A stretch of DNA of 64,000 nucleotides, taken from NCBI RefSeq assembly GCF_011806565.1, contig NZ_JAATOP010000001.1, positions 186,001 through 250,000 on the forward strand, read 5' to 3'. The stretch's first letter is position 1. Every line of letters begins with the position of its first letter. Position numbers and translations under genes: made by a program. Of the stretch, positions 1 through 8,088 are shown piece by piece. Below the pieces are notes generated by a model. That model saw only the letters and a list, made by a program, of their open reading frames with translations. It was not told where the DNA came from and did no database searches. The stretch comes from Marivivens donghaensis. GTDB lineage: Bacteria; Pseudomonadota; Alphaproteobacteria; Rhodobacterales; Rhodobacteraceae.

Positions 1-192
1 ATTCCGTGGTTCAACATCATCTTCTTTATCGCGCTGGCGATCTTCATACTGTTCACCCGCCGCGTCTGGTTCCAGTTCCGCGAACGTGTGATGGACCCTG
101 CGCTGGGCCGCGCAGGCAATGGTGTGGACCGTATGGAAGCGGGCATCGCAGAGCGGAAATCGCGCTTCAACCGCTGGCGCAATCGCAAGTAA
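1..192 (+). CDS. C-terminal end of an unidentified membrane protein (partial)
   Basis: The first 64 codons of the window are open in frame 1 and end at a TAA. They encode a hydrophobic helix of roughly 18 residues (PWFNIIFFIALAIFILF), then a positively charged tail rich in Arg and Lys. This is what the last transmembrane segment plus cytoplasmic tail of an inner-membrane transporter looks like. The start lies outside the window, so I cannot name the family. Its stop abuts the stop of the convergent AraC-type gene with no spacer. Confidence 0.6.
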   Translation: MPWFNIIFFIALAIFILFTRRVWFQFRERVMDPALGRAGNGVDRMEAGIAERKSRFNRWRNRK

Positions 193-1038
193 TCAGGCGG
201 GCTGGATCGCGTTCGTCTGGAACTGACGCCGGAACTGCGCTGGCGTCATCTTGTGGTAGGACAGGAACAACCTGTGAAAGTGGCTGAGGTTCGGGATACC
301 GCAATCGGCGGCAATCTCGGCGAGGCTGTCGCCCGAACCCGTCAGCATTCGCGCGGCGTGCTGCATCCGGATTTCGTTAATGTATTCCGAAGGGCTCTGC
401 CCGAGGAAATGACGCGCCGTACGGCTGACATGCGCATGGGCGCGGCCTGTGACACGAACAAAACCAGCAGCACCGTCGCGGAAAATCGCGGGTTCTTTGG
501 CGGCGTTGCAGGCGCGCATCAGCCAGTCGGGCGCTTCTGAGGGCAGCGGAACCTGCTCTGCCATCAACGATGAAAGCAGCGGCAGCAGGAATGCTTCAGC
601 GGCGAGCGACGAAGCGGACTGACGCTCCATCAACATCGCGGCGCGGTTCAGATCGGCCATCTGGCGGCTATCACGCAACACGCGGATAGGACGGGGCGCA
701 TTGGCCCAGAAGAACCGCCCGTTTAATTCGGGATGTCGCGACAGCAGGCTGGCGATCAGATCGGCGGAAAAGCTCACCGAAACGGCCATCGCCTCTTCAC
801 CGCGTCCCTGAAGGGCGTGAATATGCTGCGGCTGCACGAAAAGCAGCGAACCTTCCAGCAGATCCTCGTGACGGTCCTCGAGGTGGTGGCGCAGCTTGCC
901 GTTCTGGACCCAGATCAATTCGTAGAAATCGTGTTGATGCAAGCTCTTGGGCTTCCGCTTGGACAGCAGAGCCCGCGAAAGCGCCCAATGTCCGCCCGCC
1001 GGAAGGACAGCGTCAGATTTGAGTAGCAGCACCGACAT
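193..1038 (-). CDS. AraC-family transcriptional regulator with N-terminal cupin-like domain
   Basis: A 281-residue regulator. The N-terminal half (about residues 20-110) has the look of an AraC-type sugar-binding cupin: a His-rich HQHDFYELIWV strand motif and a PQHIHALQG segment. The C-terminal 100 residues form the double helix-turn-helix, seen in SEYINEIRMQHAARML and IPNLSHFHRLFLSYHKMTPAQFRRQ. The His-rich N-terminus resembles ChbR-like activators of sugar operons, but the inducer cannot be read. It converges on the membrane protein at the window edge. Its 5' end faces rpe across 135 bp, so any promoter lies in that divergent gap. Confidence 0.88.
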   Translation of the reverse strand: MSVLLLKSDAVLPAGGHWALSRALLSKRKPKSLHQHDFYELIWVQNGKLRHHLEDRHEDLLEGSLLFVQPQHIHALQGRGEEAMAVSVSFSADLIASLLSRHPELNGRFFWANAPRPIRVLRDSRQMADLNRAAMLMERQSASSLAAEAFLLPLLSSLMAEQVPLPSEAPDWLMRACNAAKEPAIFRDGAAGFVRVTGRAHAHVSRTARHFLGQSPSEYINEIRMQHAARMLTGSGDSLAEIAADCGIPNLSHFHRLFLSYHKMTPAQFRRQFQTNAIQPA

Positions 1039-1173
1039 GCGTACATCCTAACCACAAAGATCGATATTCATGTGAACCTATTTGCCGCAGTGCCGCAATA
1101 GATGGTTTGAATGGATGACGTTGCCAGCAAACCGCGTTAAATAGCGGCAGAATGCACTAGGAGGACGCTGCGC

Positions 1174-1863
1174 ATGACTTTCGACCGCTCTATCAAGATC
1201 GCTCCGTCGATTCTTTCCGCCGACTTCGCCAACTTTGGTCAGGAAATCCGCGCGATCGAGGATCAGGGCGCCGATTGGGTCCACGTCGATGTTATGGACG
1301 GGCACTTCGTGCCGAACCTGACCTTCGGCCCGCCCGCGGTTAAAGCGTTCCGTCCGCACGTCAAAACCTTCATGGATGTGCACCTGATGATCTCGCCGAT
1401 CGATCAGTACATCGAGGCATATGCCGAAGCCGGTGCCGACATGATCACGGCCCACATCGAGGCAGGTCCGCACATCCACCGCACCGTTCAGGCGATCCGC
1501 GTGCAGGGCGTTAAGGCTGGCGTTGCGCTGAACCCCGGTACCCGCGCTGAAGAAGTCGAGTATCTGCTAGACAGCATCGACATGGTGCTCGTGATGACCG
1601 TAAACCCGGGTTTTGGCGGTCAGAAGTTCATCCAGAACGGCGTCGAGAAGGTCCGCAAAGTGCGCGAGATGATCGGCGACCGTCCGGTCCATATTCAGGT
1701 CGACGGCGGCGTCGATACCAACACCGCTCCGCTCGTCGCGGCTGCCGGTGCGGACTCGCTGGTGGCTGGTTCGGCTGTGTTCAAAGGCGGTTCGGTCGAC
1801 AAGCCCGACGTCTACGGCGCGAACATCAAGGCAATCCGCGAAGCAGCGCAGTCCGCGCTCTGA
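1174..1863 (+). CDS. rpe: Ribulose-phosphate 3-epimerase
   Basis: Interconverts D-ribulose 5-phosphate and D-xylulose 5-phosphate in the pentose phosphate pathway and, where present, the Calvin cycle; cytoplasmic. The 229 residues match the family length. Visible signatures are SADF near residue 16, [12 protein letters not shown] at 37-48 (metal His37 and acid/base Asp39), HLMI at 70-73 (metal His70), NPGFGGQ at 144-150 and VDGGVD at 176-181 (Asp177, the second acid/base residue). A strong AGGAGG stands just ahead of the ATG, which fixes the start. A perfect 8-bp hairpin follows the gene at 1891-1912. Confidence 0.96.
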   Translation: MTFDRSIKIAPSILSADFANFGQEIRAIEDQGADWVHVDVMDGHFVPNLTFGPPAVKAFRPHVKTFMDVHLMISPIDQYIEAYAEAGADMITAHIEAGPHIHRTVQAIRVQGVKAGVALNPGTRAEEVEYLLDSIDMVLVMTVNPGFGGQKFIQNGVEKVRKVREMIGDRPVHIQVDGGVDTNTAPLVAAAGADSLVAGSAVFKGGSVDKPDVYGANIKAIREAAQSAL

Positions 1864-1890
1864 TCTGCACGCAATCTGCACATCTTCCGC

Positions 1891-1912
1891 AGTCCGGCTA
1901 CGCGGCCGGACT
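1891..1912 (+). other. Perfect 8-bp stem-loop between rpe and the small ORF
   Basis: AGTCCGGC (1891-1898) and GCCGGACT (1905-1912) pair perfectly around a TACGCG loop. No T-tract follows on the plus strand, so it is not a canonical intrinsic terminator. It could stabilise the rpe transcript 3' end or act as a weak attenuator ahead of the downstream small ORF and two-component genes. Confidence 0.55.
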
Positions 1913-1942
1913 GACACCTGTAGGCTCAACTACAGGAGACGA

Positions 1943-2089
1943 ATGATGAAGCAGATCGTGGTAAATGGTGTCCCGCAGAGCCTTTTGCGGGACGGATGGT
2001 GGCTCGACGAACATGCGAAAGCCTTTCGCAGCGGAGCCGCCAAGGGTAGCGTGAGCCAGACCAAACCTGCCGAAGCCACCGACAAATGA
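1943..2089 (+). CDS. 48-residue small ORF translationally coupled to the response regulator
   Basis: ATGATG at 1943 is preceded by an AGGAG at 1934-1938, with good spacing. The reading frame encodes 48 residues beginning MMKQIVVNGVPQ and ends at a TGA that overlaps the response-regulator ATG (ATGA, 4-nt overlap). The peptide is soluble, contains a WW pair and has a polar tail rich in Ser, Thr, Lys and Glu. I do not recognise it. The ribosome binding site and the overlap argue that it is translated. It could be a true small protein or a leader that couples translation into the two-component operon. Annotation pipelines may miss it. Confidence 0.6.
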   Translation: MMKQIVVNGVPQSLLRDGWWLDEHAKAFRSGAAKGSVSQTKPAEATDK

Positions 2090-2775
2090 CCCGAACCATC
2101 CTGATCGCCGACGACGATGCCAACATTCGCGATATCCTGAGGATCGCGCTGAGGCAGGCGGACTTTGCGGTGATCGAAGCCGAGGACGGCGCGCAGGCGC
2201 TGGAACTGGCGCAGACGGCGAAACCTGATCTCTTGATCCTCGACATTGGAATGCCGGAAATGGACGGCCTCGACGTGTGCCGCCAGCTGCGCAAGTCATC
2301 GGACGTGCCGGTTTTATTCCTCACCGCACGCTCTGACGAGATCGACCGGATTGTGGGGCTGGAGCTTGGCGCCGACGATTATGTGGCCAAACCGTTTTCC
2401 CCGCGCGAGCTGGTCGCCCGCGTGAAAGTCATCTTGAAGCGTACCGTGACCGCACCCGCCAAGCCGAGCGGGTTGCGTCGCGGTGTTCTGACCCTCGATC
2501 CAGAACGGCACGTTTGCCATGTCCGCGAAACGGAGGTCGACCTAACCGCGCGTGAGCAGGACATCCTGATGCATCTGATTGCCCGTCCCGAGCATGTGGT
2601 CCCGCGCCCTGCATTGGTGGACCAGGTGTATGGCACAAACATTCACGTCAGCGACCGGACGCTCGACAGCCACCTGCGGAACCTGCGCAAGAAGCTTGCC
2701 GATGCGGGCTGCCCCGATGCTATCGACACAGTGCACGGCGTTGGGCTGAGGATGGGTCAATGTCGCGGCCATTAG
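2086..2775 (+). CDS. OmpR/PhoB-family response regulator (CreB-like)
   Basis: DNA-binding half of a two-component system, 229 residues. The receiver domain (residues 1-118) has the acidic pair DD at 10-11, the phosphoacceptor Asp53 in LDIGMP, Thr80 and Lys102 in KPFSP. The C-terminal winged helix (about 130-229) carries LTAREQDILMHLI and VSDRTLDSHLRNLRKKL, the OmpR recognition-helix signature. It starts within the stop of the 48-codon ORF, and the kinase gene begins 16 nt before its stop, so the three form one operon. The closest named pair by domain content is CreB/CreC of enterobacteria, but the target genes are unknown. Confidence 0.92.
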   Translation: MTRTILIADDDANIRDILRIALRQADFAVIEAEDGAQALELAQTAKPDLLILDIGMPEMDGLDVCRQLRKSSDVPVLFLTARSDEIDRIVGLELGADDYVAKPFSPRELVARVKVILKRTVTAPAKPSGLRRGVLTLDPERHVCHVRETEVDLTAREQDILMHLIARPEHVVPRPALVDQVYGTNIHVSDRTLDSHLRNLRKKLADAGCPDAIDTVHGVGLRMGQCRGH

Positions 2776-3719
2776 GGGCGAAGTGGCGCCCGTCGCTCGG
2801 CCTCGTTGTTGCAGTCGTGCTTGGCGCTGTTCTGGGGCTGGCATTCGGCGGCATCGTGGCAGTCCGTTACCTCTGGCCGTACCTCGGCTACCGCGAGGCT
2901 GTTTTCGCCGTGTTCGCTGTGGTCTTCGTCGCGACCATTGCGCTCGGCTGGGGATTGGTGCGGCTGGTCTTGCGCCCCGTGTCTTTGCTGGCGGCACGCT
3001 CAGGGGCGATCAAACGGTCGGAAGAGGGGTCGCTCGACCCGTTGCCCCATTACGGGACCAGCGAATTTCAGATGCTTGGCCAATCCATGCTGGAGATGGG
3101 CCGCGTGCTGCAAAACCGCGAGGCTGTCGTGCGGTCTTATGCCGACCACGTAACGCACGAGATGCGCTCTCCGCTCACCGTATTGCGCGGCGCGGCGGAG
3201 CTCCTAGACAGTGACCTCCCGCACGATGAACGCCGCCGCCTTGTGGAGCGGATCGGGCAGGCGACCGACCGGATGATGGCGCTCCTCGAAGCGCAGCGTG
3301 ATTTGGCCCGCGCGCAAGAGCCCATGCCAGCGGGGCAGACAGTGCTCGCCGATCTGGTCGAAGAATGGCACGTCGCTTATCCCGACCTCGATATCGCGAT
3401 GAAGGGCGATGCGACGATCCCGCTCGGCAAGGATGCCGTCCGGCTCGTGATCCAGCATCTGCTAGCCAACGCTGCGGTCCATGGCGCGCGCAGGGTGACG
3501 CTGGAGTGCAACGGGCAAAAGGTCATCGTCACGGACGACGGGCGCGGGATCTCTGCTGGTAATCGCGACCGGATTTTCGAGCCATTCTTTACCACGCGGC
3601 GCAGTACTGGCGGCACTGGCATGGGCCTGCCGATTGTGCGCCGGATGCTTGAGGCGCACGGCGGCTCTATCGCGCTGCTGCCGACCGATGAGGGCACTGC
3701 GTTCGAGATACGTTTCTGA
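2760..3719 (+). CDS. Membrane sensor histidine kinase (CreC-like)
   Basis: 319 residues. Two transmembrane helices at about 12-36 and 47-69 leave a periplasmic loop of only some ten residues, so there is hardly any extracellular sensor domain and the signal is probably sensed in or near the membrane. A short linker leads to the HisKA dimerisation helix with THEMRSPL (phosphorylated His133). The HATPase domain follows, with the N box LLANAA (Asn237), G1 box DDGRG (259-263), F box FEPFF and G2 box GTGMGL (285-290). The start lies 16 nt inside the response-regulator gene, with GAGG as ribosome binding site, so the two are translationally coupled. Confidence 0.93.
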   Translation: MSRPLGAKWRPSLGLVVAVVLGAVLGLAFGGIVAVRYLWPYLGYREAVFAVFAVVFVATIALGWGLVRLVLRPVSLLAARSGAIKRSEEGSLDPLPHYGTSEFQMLGQSMLEMGRVLQNREAVVRSYADHVTHEMRSPLTVLRGAAELLDSDLPHDERRRLVERIGQATDRMMALLEAQRDLARAQEPMPAGQTVLADLVEEWHVAYPDLDIAMKGDATIPLGKDAVRLVIQHLLANAAVHGARRVTLECNGQKVIVTDDGRGISAGNRDRIFEPFFTTRRSTGGTGMGLPIVRRMLEAHGGSIALLPTDEGTAFEIRF

Positions 3720-3856
3720 TGCTGCGACGATTTGTCGACCCACCCAGCCGTTTTTTGGGAACAGAAACCCGCTCGAAATGCGTTGATAACGAAGACCGAC
3801 TACTTTGTGCATTTTCTTGCCAAGCCGGATAACATTTTTGTGGTTCCGAGACGCAG

Positions 3857-3874
3857 CTGTCATATTTCGAAGGT
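3857..3874 (+). promoter_or_regulatory. Possible Pho-box half-site upstream of the lipid cluster
   Basis: CTGTCAT at 3857-3863 is an exact match to the PhoB half-site. After the normal 4-nt spacer the second 7-mer, CGAAGGT at 3868-3874, agrees at only two positions, so this is at most a degenerate site. It sits 57 bp before the PlcP-like ATG, where an activator replacing a -35 box would be expected. I offer it because the genes behind it fit a phosphate-starvation role. Confidence 0.25.
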
Positions 3875-3913
3875 ATCGAGGCGGCAACGTTATCGGGATC
3901 GAGGCACGTTATT

Positions 3914-4825
3914 ATGGATATTCAGTCCCAGAGTTTTTCGAGGGCCCCGTTCATTGTTCCGCCCGAAGTCGTGGCCGATTTGCAAGCGATGGCTCGCACG
4001 CCGAAATCCGACCGAAAGCCGAAGCACCAGCCAGGTAAGCGTTACTTCCCGACGATCTTCATCTCCGACCTGCACCTTGGCGCCCGTAGCTGCCGTGCAG
4101 AGGAATTGCTCGCATTCCTTCAGTCCCACGTTGCGGACACGATCTACCTTGTCGGCGATATTTTTGACATCTGGCGCCCGATCGGGTCGCGCTGGACCAA
4201 GACACACCACGACATTTTCCGCCTTTTGCTGGATCGCGCCAAAAGCGGTGTGCGTCTGGTCTATACTCCCGGCAATCACGACGAATTCTTTCGCAACTAT
4301 TTTGGCACCTATTTCGAGTGCGTCGAAGTTGCCGATTACGTCTATCACACCGCATCCGACGGCTCGCGCTACCTCGTAATCCACGGCGATTGCTGTGACG
4401 AGTTCGAGCAGCGCGCCCCGCTTTTGTCAAAGCTCGGCGCCCATTGCGAAGGCGTGCTGCGCGGCGCACAGGATTGCTTCAACTGGGTTGCTTCGGGTTT
4501 CGGGATGAAGCGCGAATGGAACGGCATCAACTGGTGCCTGAACCGCATCAACAACATGCTGCGCGCGCAGGATAACTTTCAGTTCCGCCTGACCGATCTG
4601 GCCAAAGAACACGAAGTCGACGGGATCATCTGCGGCCACTTCCATCAAGCAGCGCTGCACTCGGATCATGGCGTCGTTTATGCCAACTGCGGCGACTGGA
4701 CGGAAAATTGTACGGCTCTGGCTGAAACCAGTAGCGGTGGTTTGATGTTGGTAGACTGGGCGGCCCACGGTGCCACTGCGCCAGTACCCGCCGCTGAAGA
4801 CGAACCAGTGTCTGTGCGAGCTTGA
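3914..4825 (+). CDS. LpxH/PlcP-type metallophosphoesterase (probable phospholipase C)
   Basis: 303 residues of the calcineurin-like phosphoesterase superfamily (COG2908-type, UDP-2,3-diacylglucosamine hydrolase-like). All metal-binding blocks are present: SDLHLG at 51-56, GDIFDIW at 81-87, GNHD at 120-123, HGD at 157-159 and GHFH at 241-244. It is longer than typical LpxH (about 240 residues) because of N- and C-terminal extensions. In Sinorhizobium and marine roseobacters a protein of this type, PlcP, cleaves phosphatidylcholine to diacylglycerol during phosphate starvation. It then sits beside a lipid glycosyltransferase, exactly as here. I therefore favour PlcP over LpxH. The alternative, a lipid A pathway hydrolase, is not excluded. 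First gene of a four-gene run with 3-4 bp junctions. Confidence 0.8.
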   Translation: MDIQSQSFSRAPFIVPPEVVADLQAMARTPKSDRKPKHQPGKRYFPTIFISDLHLGARSCRAEELLAFLQSHVADTIYLVGDIFDIWRPIGSRWTKTHHDIFRLLLDRAKSGVRLVYTPGNHDEFFRNYFGTYFECVEVADYVYHTASDGSRYLVIHGDCCDEFEQRAPLLSKLGAHCEGVLRGAQDCFNWVASGFGMKREWNGINWCLNRINNMLRAQDNFQFRLTDLAKEHEVDGIICGHFHQAALHSDHGVVYANCGDWTENCTALAETSSGGLMLVDWAAHGATAPVPAAEDEPVSVRA

Positions 4826-4828
4826 GTC

Positions 4829-5965
4829 ATGAACGGAATTGAAATCATTGCCTCCGCGATCCTCGGCACCTCCGGCGCCCTCCAGATTGTGACGTCCGGC
4901 GCTGCTGCTTACGCGATGAAGGCAAAACGCAAGAAGAGCATCATCTCGGGCACCCCGAGCGTATCGGTCCTGCGCCCTGTCTGCGGGCTAGAGAACAACA
5001 TTGAGGCGACGCTGCGCACCACGTTCGAAACAACGTGGCACGGGAAGGTCGAGCTGCTGTTCTGTGTCGACCGCGAAGACGATCCCATCGTTCCGGTGGT
5101 GCGTGGCCTGATCTCCGAATACCCCTCTGTCGAAGCGCGTCTGCTTGTGGGTAGGGACCATGTTTCGGGCAATCCCAAGCTGAACAATCTTGTGAAAGGC
5201 TGGAAAGAAGCGAAGCACGAATTCGTCCTAATGGCGGATAGCAACGTCCTGCTTCCGGCTGACTATATCGAGCGTCTGTTTGCGCGCTGGGATGACGAAA
5301 CCGGCCTCGTGACCTCGCCGCCCGTTGGCGTTGATGCGACGAATATGTGGGGCTCGCTGGAATGCGGTTTCCTCAACACCTATCAGGGTCGTTGGCAGCT
5401 GAGTTCTGACACTTTCGAGAACGGCTACGCGCAGGGCAAAATGTTGTTCTGGCGCAAGGACATCCTCGACGCTGCGGGTGGACCCGAAGCGCTGGGTGCA
5501 GAGATGGCCGAAGATGTGGCCTCCACCAAAGTTGTCCGTGCCGCCGGCAAGAAAGTTCGCTTGCTCAACCAGTTGATGCCACAGCCGATCGGCGAGCGGG
5601 ATTTCAAATCGGTCTGGAGCCGTCAGGTCCGCTGGGCCAAGGTGCGCCGCATGGGCTTTCCGGCTGTGTTCTGCGCCGAAATTCTGGCGGGCGTCGGACT
5701 GCCGATGCTCATGACCCTGATCCTGACTCTGACGGGTCTCCTTTCGTGGTGGTGGCTGCTCGCCGTACCCGCGCTGTGGTTCGGCACCGAATATGCCGTC
5801 GCCAGCCTCGCAGGATGGCCGCGGAGTTTGCGTGACGTCGCCTCGTGGGTTATCCGCGACGCCATGCTGCCCTTGATCTGGGTGAGCGCATGGAGAGGCA
5901 ACAGCTTCGAATGGCGTGGCAATGCAATGGACGCCAGCGAGGTGACGGCGAAAGCCCGAGGCTAA
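4829..5965 (+). CDS. GT21-family lipid glycosyltransferase (ceramide glucosyltransferase-like)
   Basis: 378-residue membrane-bound glycosyltransferase. An N-terminal hydrophobic segment (about 5-30) precedes a GT-A domain with SVLRPVCGLE, FCVDRE (Asp81), the DSN motif at 137-139, AED at 227-229 and the RQVRW block at 265-269, which corresponds to the (Q/R)XXRW motif diagnostic of GT21. Hydrophobic helices follow at about 280-345. GT21 members transfer glucose or galactose to ceramide or, in agrobacteria and mesorhizobia, to diacylglycerol. The adjacent PlcP-like gene favours diacylglycerol as acceptor. It starts 3 bp after the upstream stop and ends 3 bp before the DedA gene. Confidence 0.85.
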   Translation: MNGIEIIASAILGTSGALQIVTSGAAAYAMKAKRKKSIISGTPSVSVLRPVCGLENNIEATLRTTFETTWHGKVELLFCVDREDDPIVPVVRGLISEYPSVEARLLVGRDHVSGNPKLNNLVKGWKEAKHEFVLMADSNVLLPADYIERLFARWDDETGLVTSPPVGVDATNMWGSLECGFLNTYQGRWQLSSDTFENGYAQGKMLFWRKDILDAAGGPEALGAEMAEDVASTKVVRAAGKKVRLLNQLMPQPIGERDFKSVWSRQVRWAKVRRMGFPAVFCAEILAGVGLPMLMTLILTLTGLLSWWWLLAVPALWFGTEYAVASLAGWPRSLRDVASWVIRDAMLPLIWVSAWRGNSFEWRGNAMDASEVTAKARG

Positions 5966-5968
5966 CTT

Positions 5969-6562
5969 ATGGACTTGAATACACTCCAGCAGCTCGTGCA
6001 GGCGCACGGCCTGTGGCTGCTGGTTCCCGCGTCGATCGTCGAGGGACCGATCGTCACTGTCATTGCGTCATACATGGCGAGTCTCGGTCTGCTGAACATC
6101 TACGCGGTCTACGTGATCTGCGTGCTCGGCGATCTGCTCGGCGACACGATCCTGTATTGCATCGGTCGGTTCGCGCCAAAAACGCTGCCAGGTCGGTGGC
6201 AAGTGCGCCTCGGCTTGAGCCGTAGCCGCCGCAAGAGCCTGCGGGGCCATTACCACGACAAAGGCGGCAAGACCCTGATGATCGGCAAGCTGACCCATGC
6301 TGCCAGCGCGCCCGTTCTGGTCGCTGCGGGGGCCGCCAAGATGAACTATCTCAGCTTCATCGGCTGGAACACGCTCGCCACGCTGCCAAAGACTTTGGTT
6401 TTCACGATCGTTGGCTATGTATTCGGGTACGCCTACGTGAAGATCGACCACTACATTTTCCGCGGGTCGCTCATCCTGCTCGGCCTCATGCTGGTCGTCG
6501 GAGGCATCTGGTACTATCGCCGTCGCAATCGGGCGGCAAACGAAGAGGAAAACGAAGTTTGA
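5969..6562 (+). CDS. DedA/VTT-domain inner membrane protein
   Basis: 197 residues with a DedA (SNARE-associated) architecture: a re-entrant hydrophobic stretch near 15-40 with a conserved acidic residue (VEGP), GDLLGDTILYCIGR at about 55-68, a basic cytoplasmic loop with KGGK, then TM segments around 110-180. DedA proteins act in lipid carrier and phospholipid flipping across the inner membrane. Third gene of the lipid cluster, so it may move lipid or lipid carrier for the adjacent glycosyltransferases; that role is inferred from position. The last 4 nt overlap the next gene. Confidence 0.82.
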   Translation: MDLNTLQQLVQAHGLWLLVPASIVEGPIVTVIASYMASLGLLNIYAVYVICVLGDLLGDTILYCIGRFAPKTLPGRWQVRLGLSRSRRKSLRGHYHDKGGKTLMIGKLTHAASAPVLVAAGAAKMNYLSFIGWNTLATLPKTLVFTIVGYVFGYAYVKIDHYIFRGSLILLGLMLVVGGIWYYRRRNRAANEEENEV

Positions 6563-7257
6563 CCGTCAAGATCAGCTGCATCATCCCCGCCTACAACGAA
6601 GAAGCCCGCATCGGCCACGTGCTCGACACTGTTGTCGGGCATCCGCTGGTGGACGAGGTCATTGTTGTGGATGACGGCTCTTCGGACGGGACGGCTGACG
6701 TGGTTGCGGGGCGCGAAGGTGTGACCTTCATCAAGATGGAGCGCAATCGCGGTAAAACGTGGGCCGTGACGGAGGGTATCGAGGCGGCCAAGGGATCGCA
6801 TCTGCTGCTGGTGGACGCTGACCTGCTGGGCTTAGAGGCGTGGCACCTGACGGCGCTCATCTCCCCGATTGTGTACGATCAGGCGGATGTGTCGATCAGC
6901 CTGCGCAAGAACGCTCCGAAAATCTGGCATCGGATCGGGATCGACTACATCAGCGGGGAGCGCGTTATCGAACGCGAGCTGTTGGCCTCGAAGATTGCCG
7001 AGCTGCGCAAGCTGCCCAAGTTCGGGCTAGAGGTATTCATGAACCGTCTGCTGATGGACCGTGACGCGCGTATTGCCGTCGTGCAATGGCCCGAAGTTGT
7101 CAGCCCCTTCAAAAACGCAAAGGTCGGCTGGATGCGGGGGCTGACGGCGGATGTCAAAATGATCACCGATATGTGCCGCAGTGTGCCCCCGTGGGGGCTG
7201 GCGTCGCAGATCTACAAAATGCGCCGCCAGCGGGTGAATGTGCCGAATCAGGCCTGA
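6559..7257 (+). CDS. Family 2 glycosyltransferase
   Basis: 232 residues with a GT2 GT-A fold: IIPAYNEEARI at the N-terminus, VVDDGSSDGT for nucleotide sugar binding, and VDADLLGL supplying the DxD metal motif. No obvious transmembrane helix is present, so it is likely a peripheral membrane enzyme. The only start consistent with the frame is TTG at 6559, overlapping the DedA stop as TTGA, which suggests translational re-initiation. It probably adds a sugar to the product of the upstream enzymes. Donor and acceptor cannot be read from sequence. Its 3' end overlaps the convergent glutathione transferase gene by 10 bp. Confidence 0.82.
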   Translation: MTVKISCIIPAYNEEARIGHVLDTVVGHPLVDEVIVVDDGSSDGTADVVAGREGVTFIKMERNRGKTWAVTEGIEAAKGSHLLLVDADLLGLEAWHLTALISPIVYDQADVSISLRKNAPKIWHRIGIDYISGERVIERELLASKIAELRKLPKFGLEVFMNRLLMDRDARIAVVQWPEVVSPFKNAKVGWMRGLTADVKMITDMCRSVPPWGLASQIYKMRRQRVNVPNQA

Positions 7258-7949
7258 AGCTGAATGCGCTCCAGCGCTTTCTTGATCGCCGGACGGGCGT
7301 TGAAACGTTCGATATAGGCGTGGACGTTGGTGAACTGATCGAAATCGGTCACCTCTTTGGCGCCGTAGAAATCGAGCGCTTCCAGCCACGGCACGAGCGC
7401 CATATCCGCAATCGAATACTCGCCCGCGATCCACTCCTGACCTTCGAGCTGGGTATTGACCACGTTCAGCAGACGCTTGGCTTCGTTGATGTAGCGGTCG
7501 CGCGCGGTCGGGTCTTCCATCTTGGAGCCGGCGTATTTGTAGAAAAAGCCAAGCTGCCCGAACATCGGACCCACACCCGCCATCTGGAACATCAGCCACT
7601 GGATCACGGTATAGCGCTCGTGCGCGTTGCGACCGATGAACTTGCCGCTTTTGTCCGCGAGGTAAATCAGGATCGCACCGCTTTCGAACAGGCCGAGCGG
7701 CTCACCATCGGGGCCGTTCGGATCAATGATCGCGGGAATTTTGTTGTTCGGGCTGAGAGAGAGAAACTCGGAGCTCTTCACATCCGTGTCGCTGAGCGAA
7801 ACCTGATGGTATTCGTACTCCAGACCCATCTCTTCGAGCGCGAACGGGATCTTTTTGCCGTTCGGGGTCGGGAAGGCGTAGAGCTGAATGAGCTCGGGGT
7901 TCTGGGCGGGCCAGCGTTTGTTGATTTCGAAAGTCGATAAATCGGCCAT
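7248..7949 (-). CDS. Glutathione S-transferase family protein, YfcG/Ure2-like
   Basis: 233 residues. The N-terminal thioredoxin fold has YAFPTPNGKKIPFALEEMGL, where a TPN motif replaces the catalytic Ser/Tyr. This is the signature of nu-class/Ure2-like glutathione transferases with disulfide oxidoreductase activity. NNKIPAI and ESGAI, which bind glutathione, follow at about 68-90. The C-terminal helical domain holds the N-capping motif SIADMALVPWLEAL. AGGAG lies ahead of the ATG. It is transcribed alone, convergent with the GT2 gene and divergent from mscL. Confidence 0.9.
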   Translation of the reverse strand: MADLSTFEINKRWPAQNPELIQLYAFPTPNGKKIPFALEEMGLEYEYHQVSLSDTDVKSSEFLSLSPNNKIPAIIDPNGPDGEPLGLFESGAILIYLADKSGKFIGRNAHERYTVIQWLMFQMAGVGPMFGQLGFFYKYAGSKMEDPTARDRYINEAKRLLNVVNTQLEGQEWIAGEYSIADMALVPWLEALDFYGAKEVTDFDQFTNVHAYIERFNARPAIKKALERIQLQA

Positions 7950-8088
7950 GAGAGCCTCCTGAAATTATTCTCTCAATAACTAGGCATATCCTGTGCGATA
8001 TGAAGGATTAGACATGTGGGGCGGTGACGCTACCTATGTGCGTTAGAGCGCAGGATAGCGCACCTTTTAATTAAGGAATTGAGGGAAG

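Noticed and set aside
3914-4825. Annotating this phosphoesterase firmly as LpxH of lipid A synthesis
   Set aside because: The motifs are shared by LpxH and PlcP; the adjacent GT21 gene and greater length favour the lipid-remodelling enzyme, and no lpx genes are near.
7086-7940. A 284-codon plus-strand frame opposite the glutathione transferase
   Set aside because: The minus-strand protein has clear thioredoxin and GST motifs; the opposite frame has no recognisable domain.
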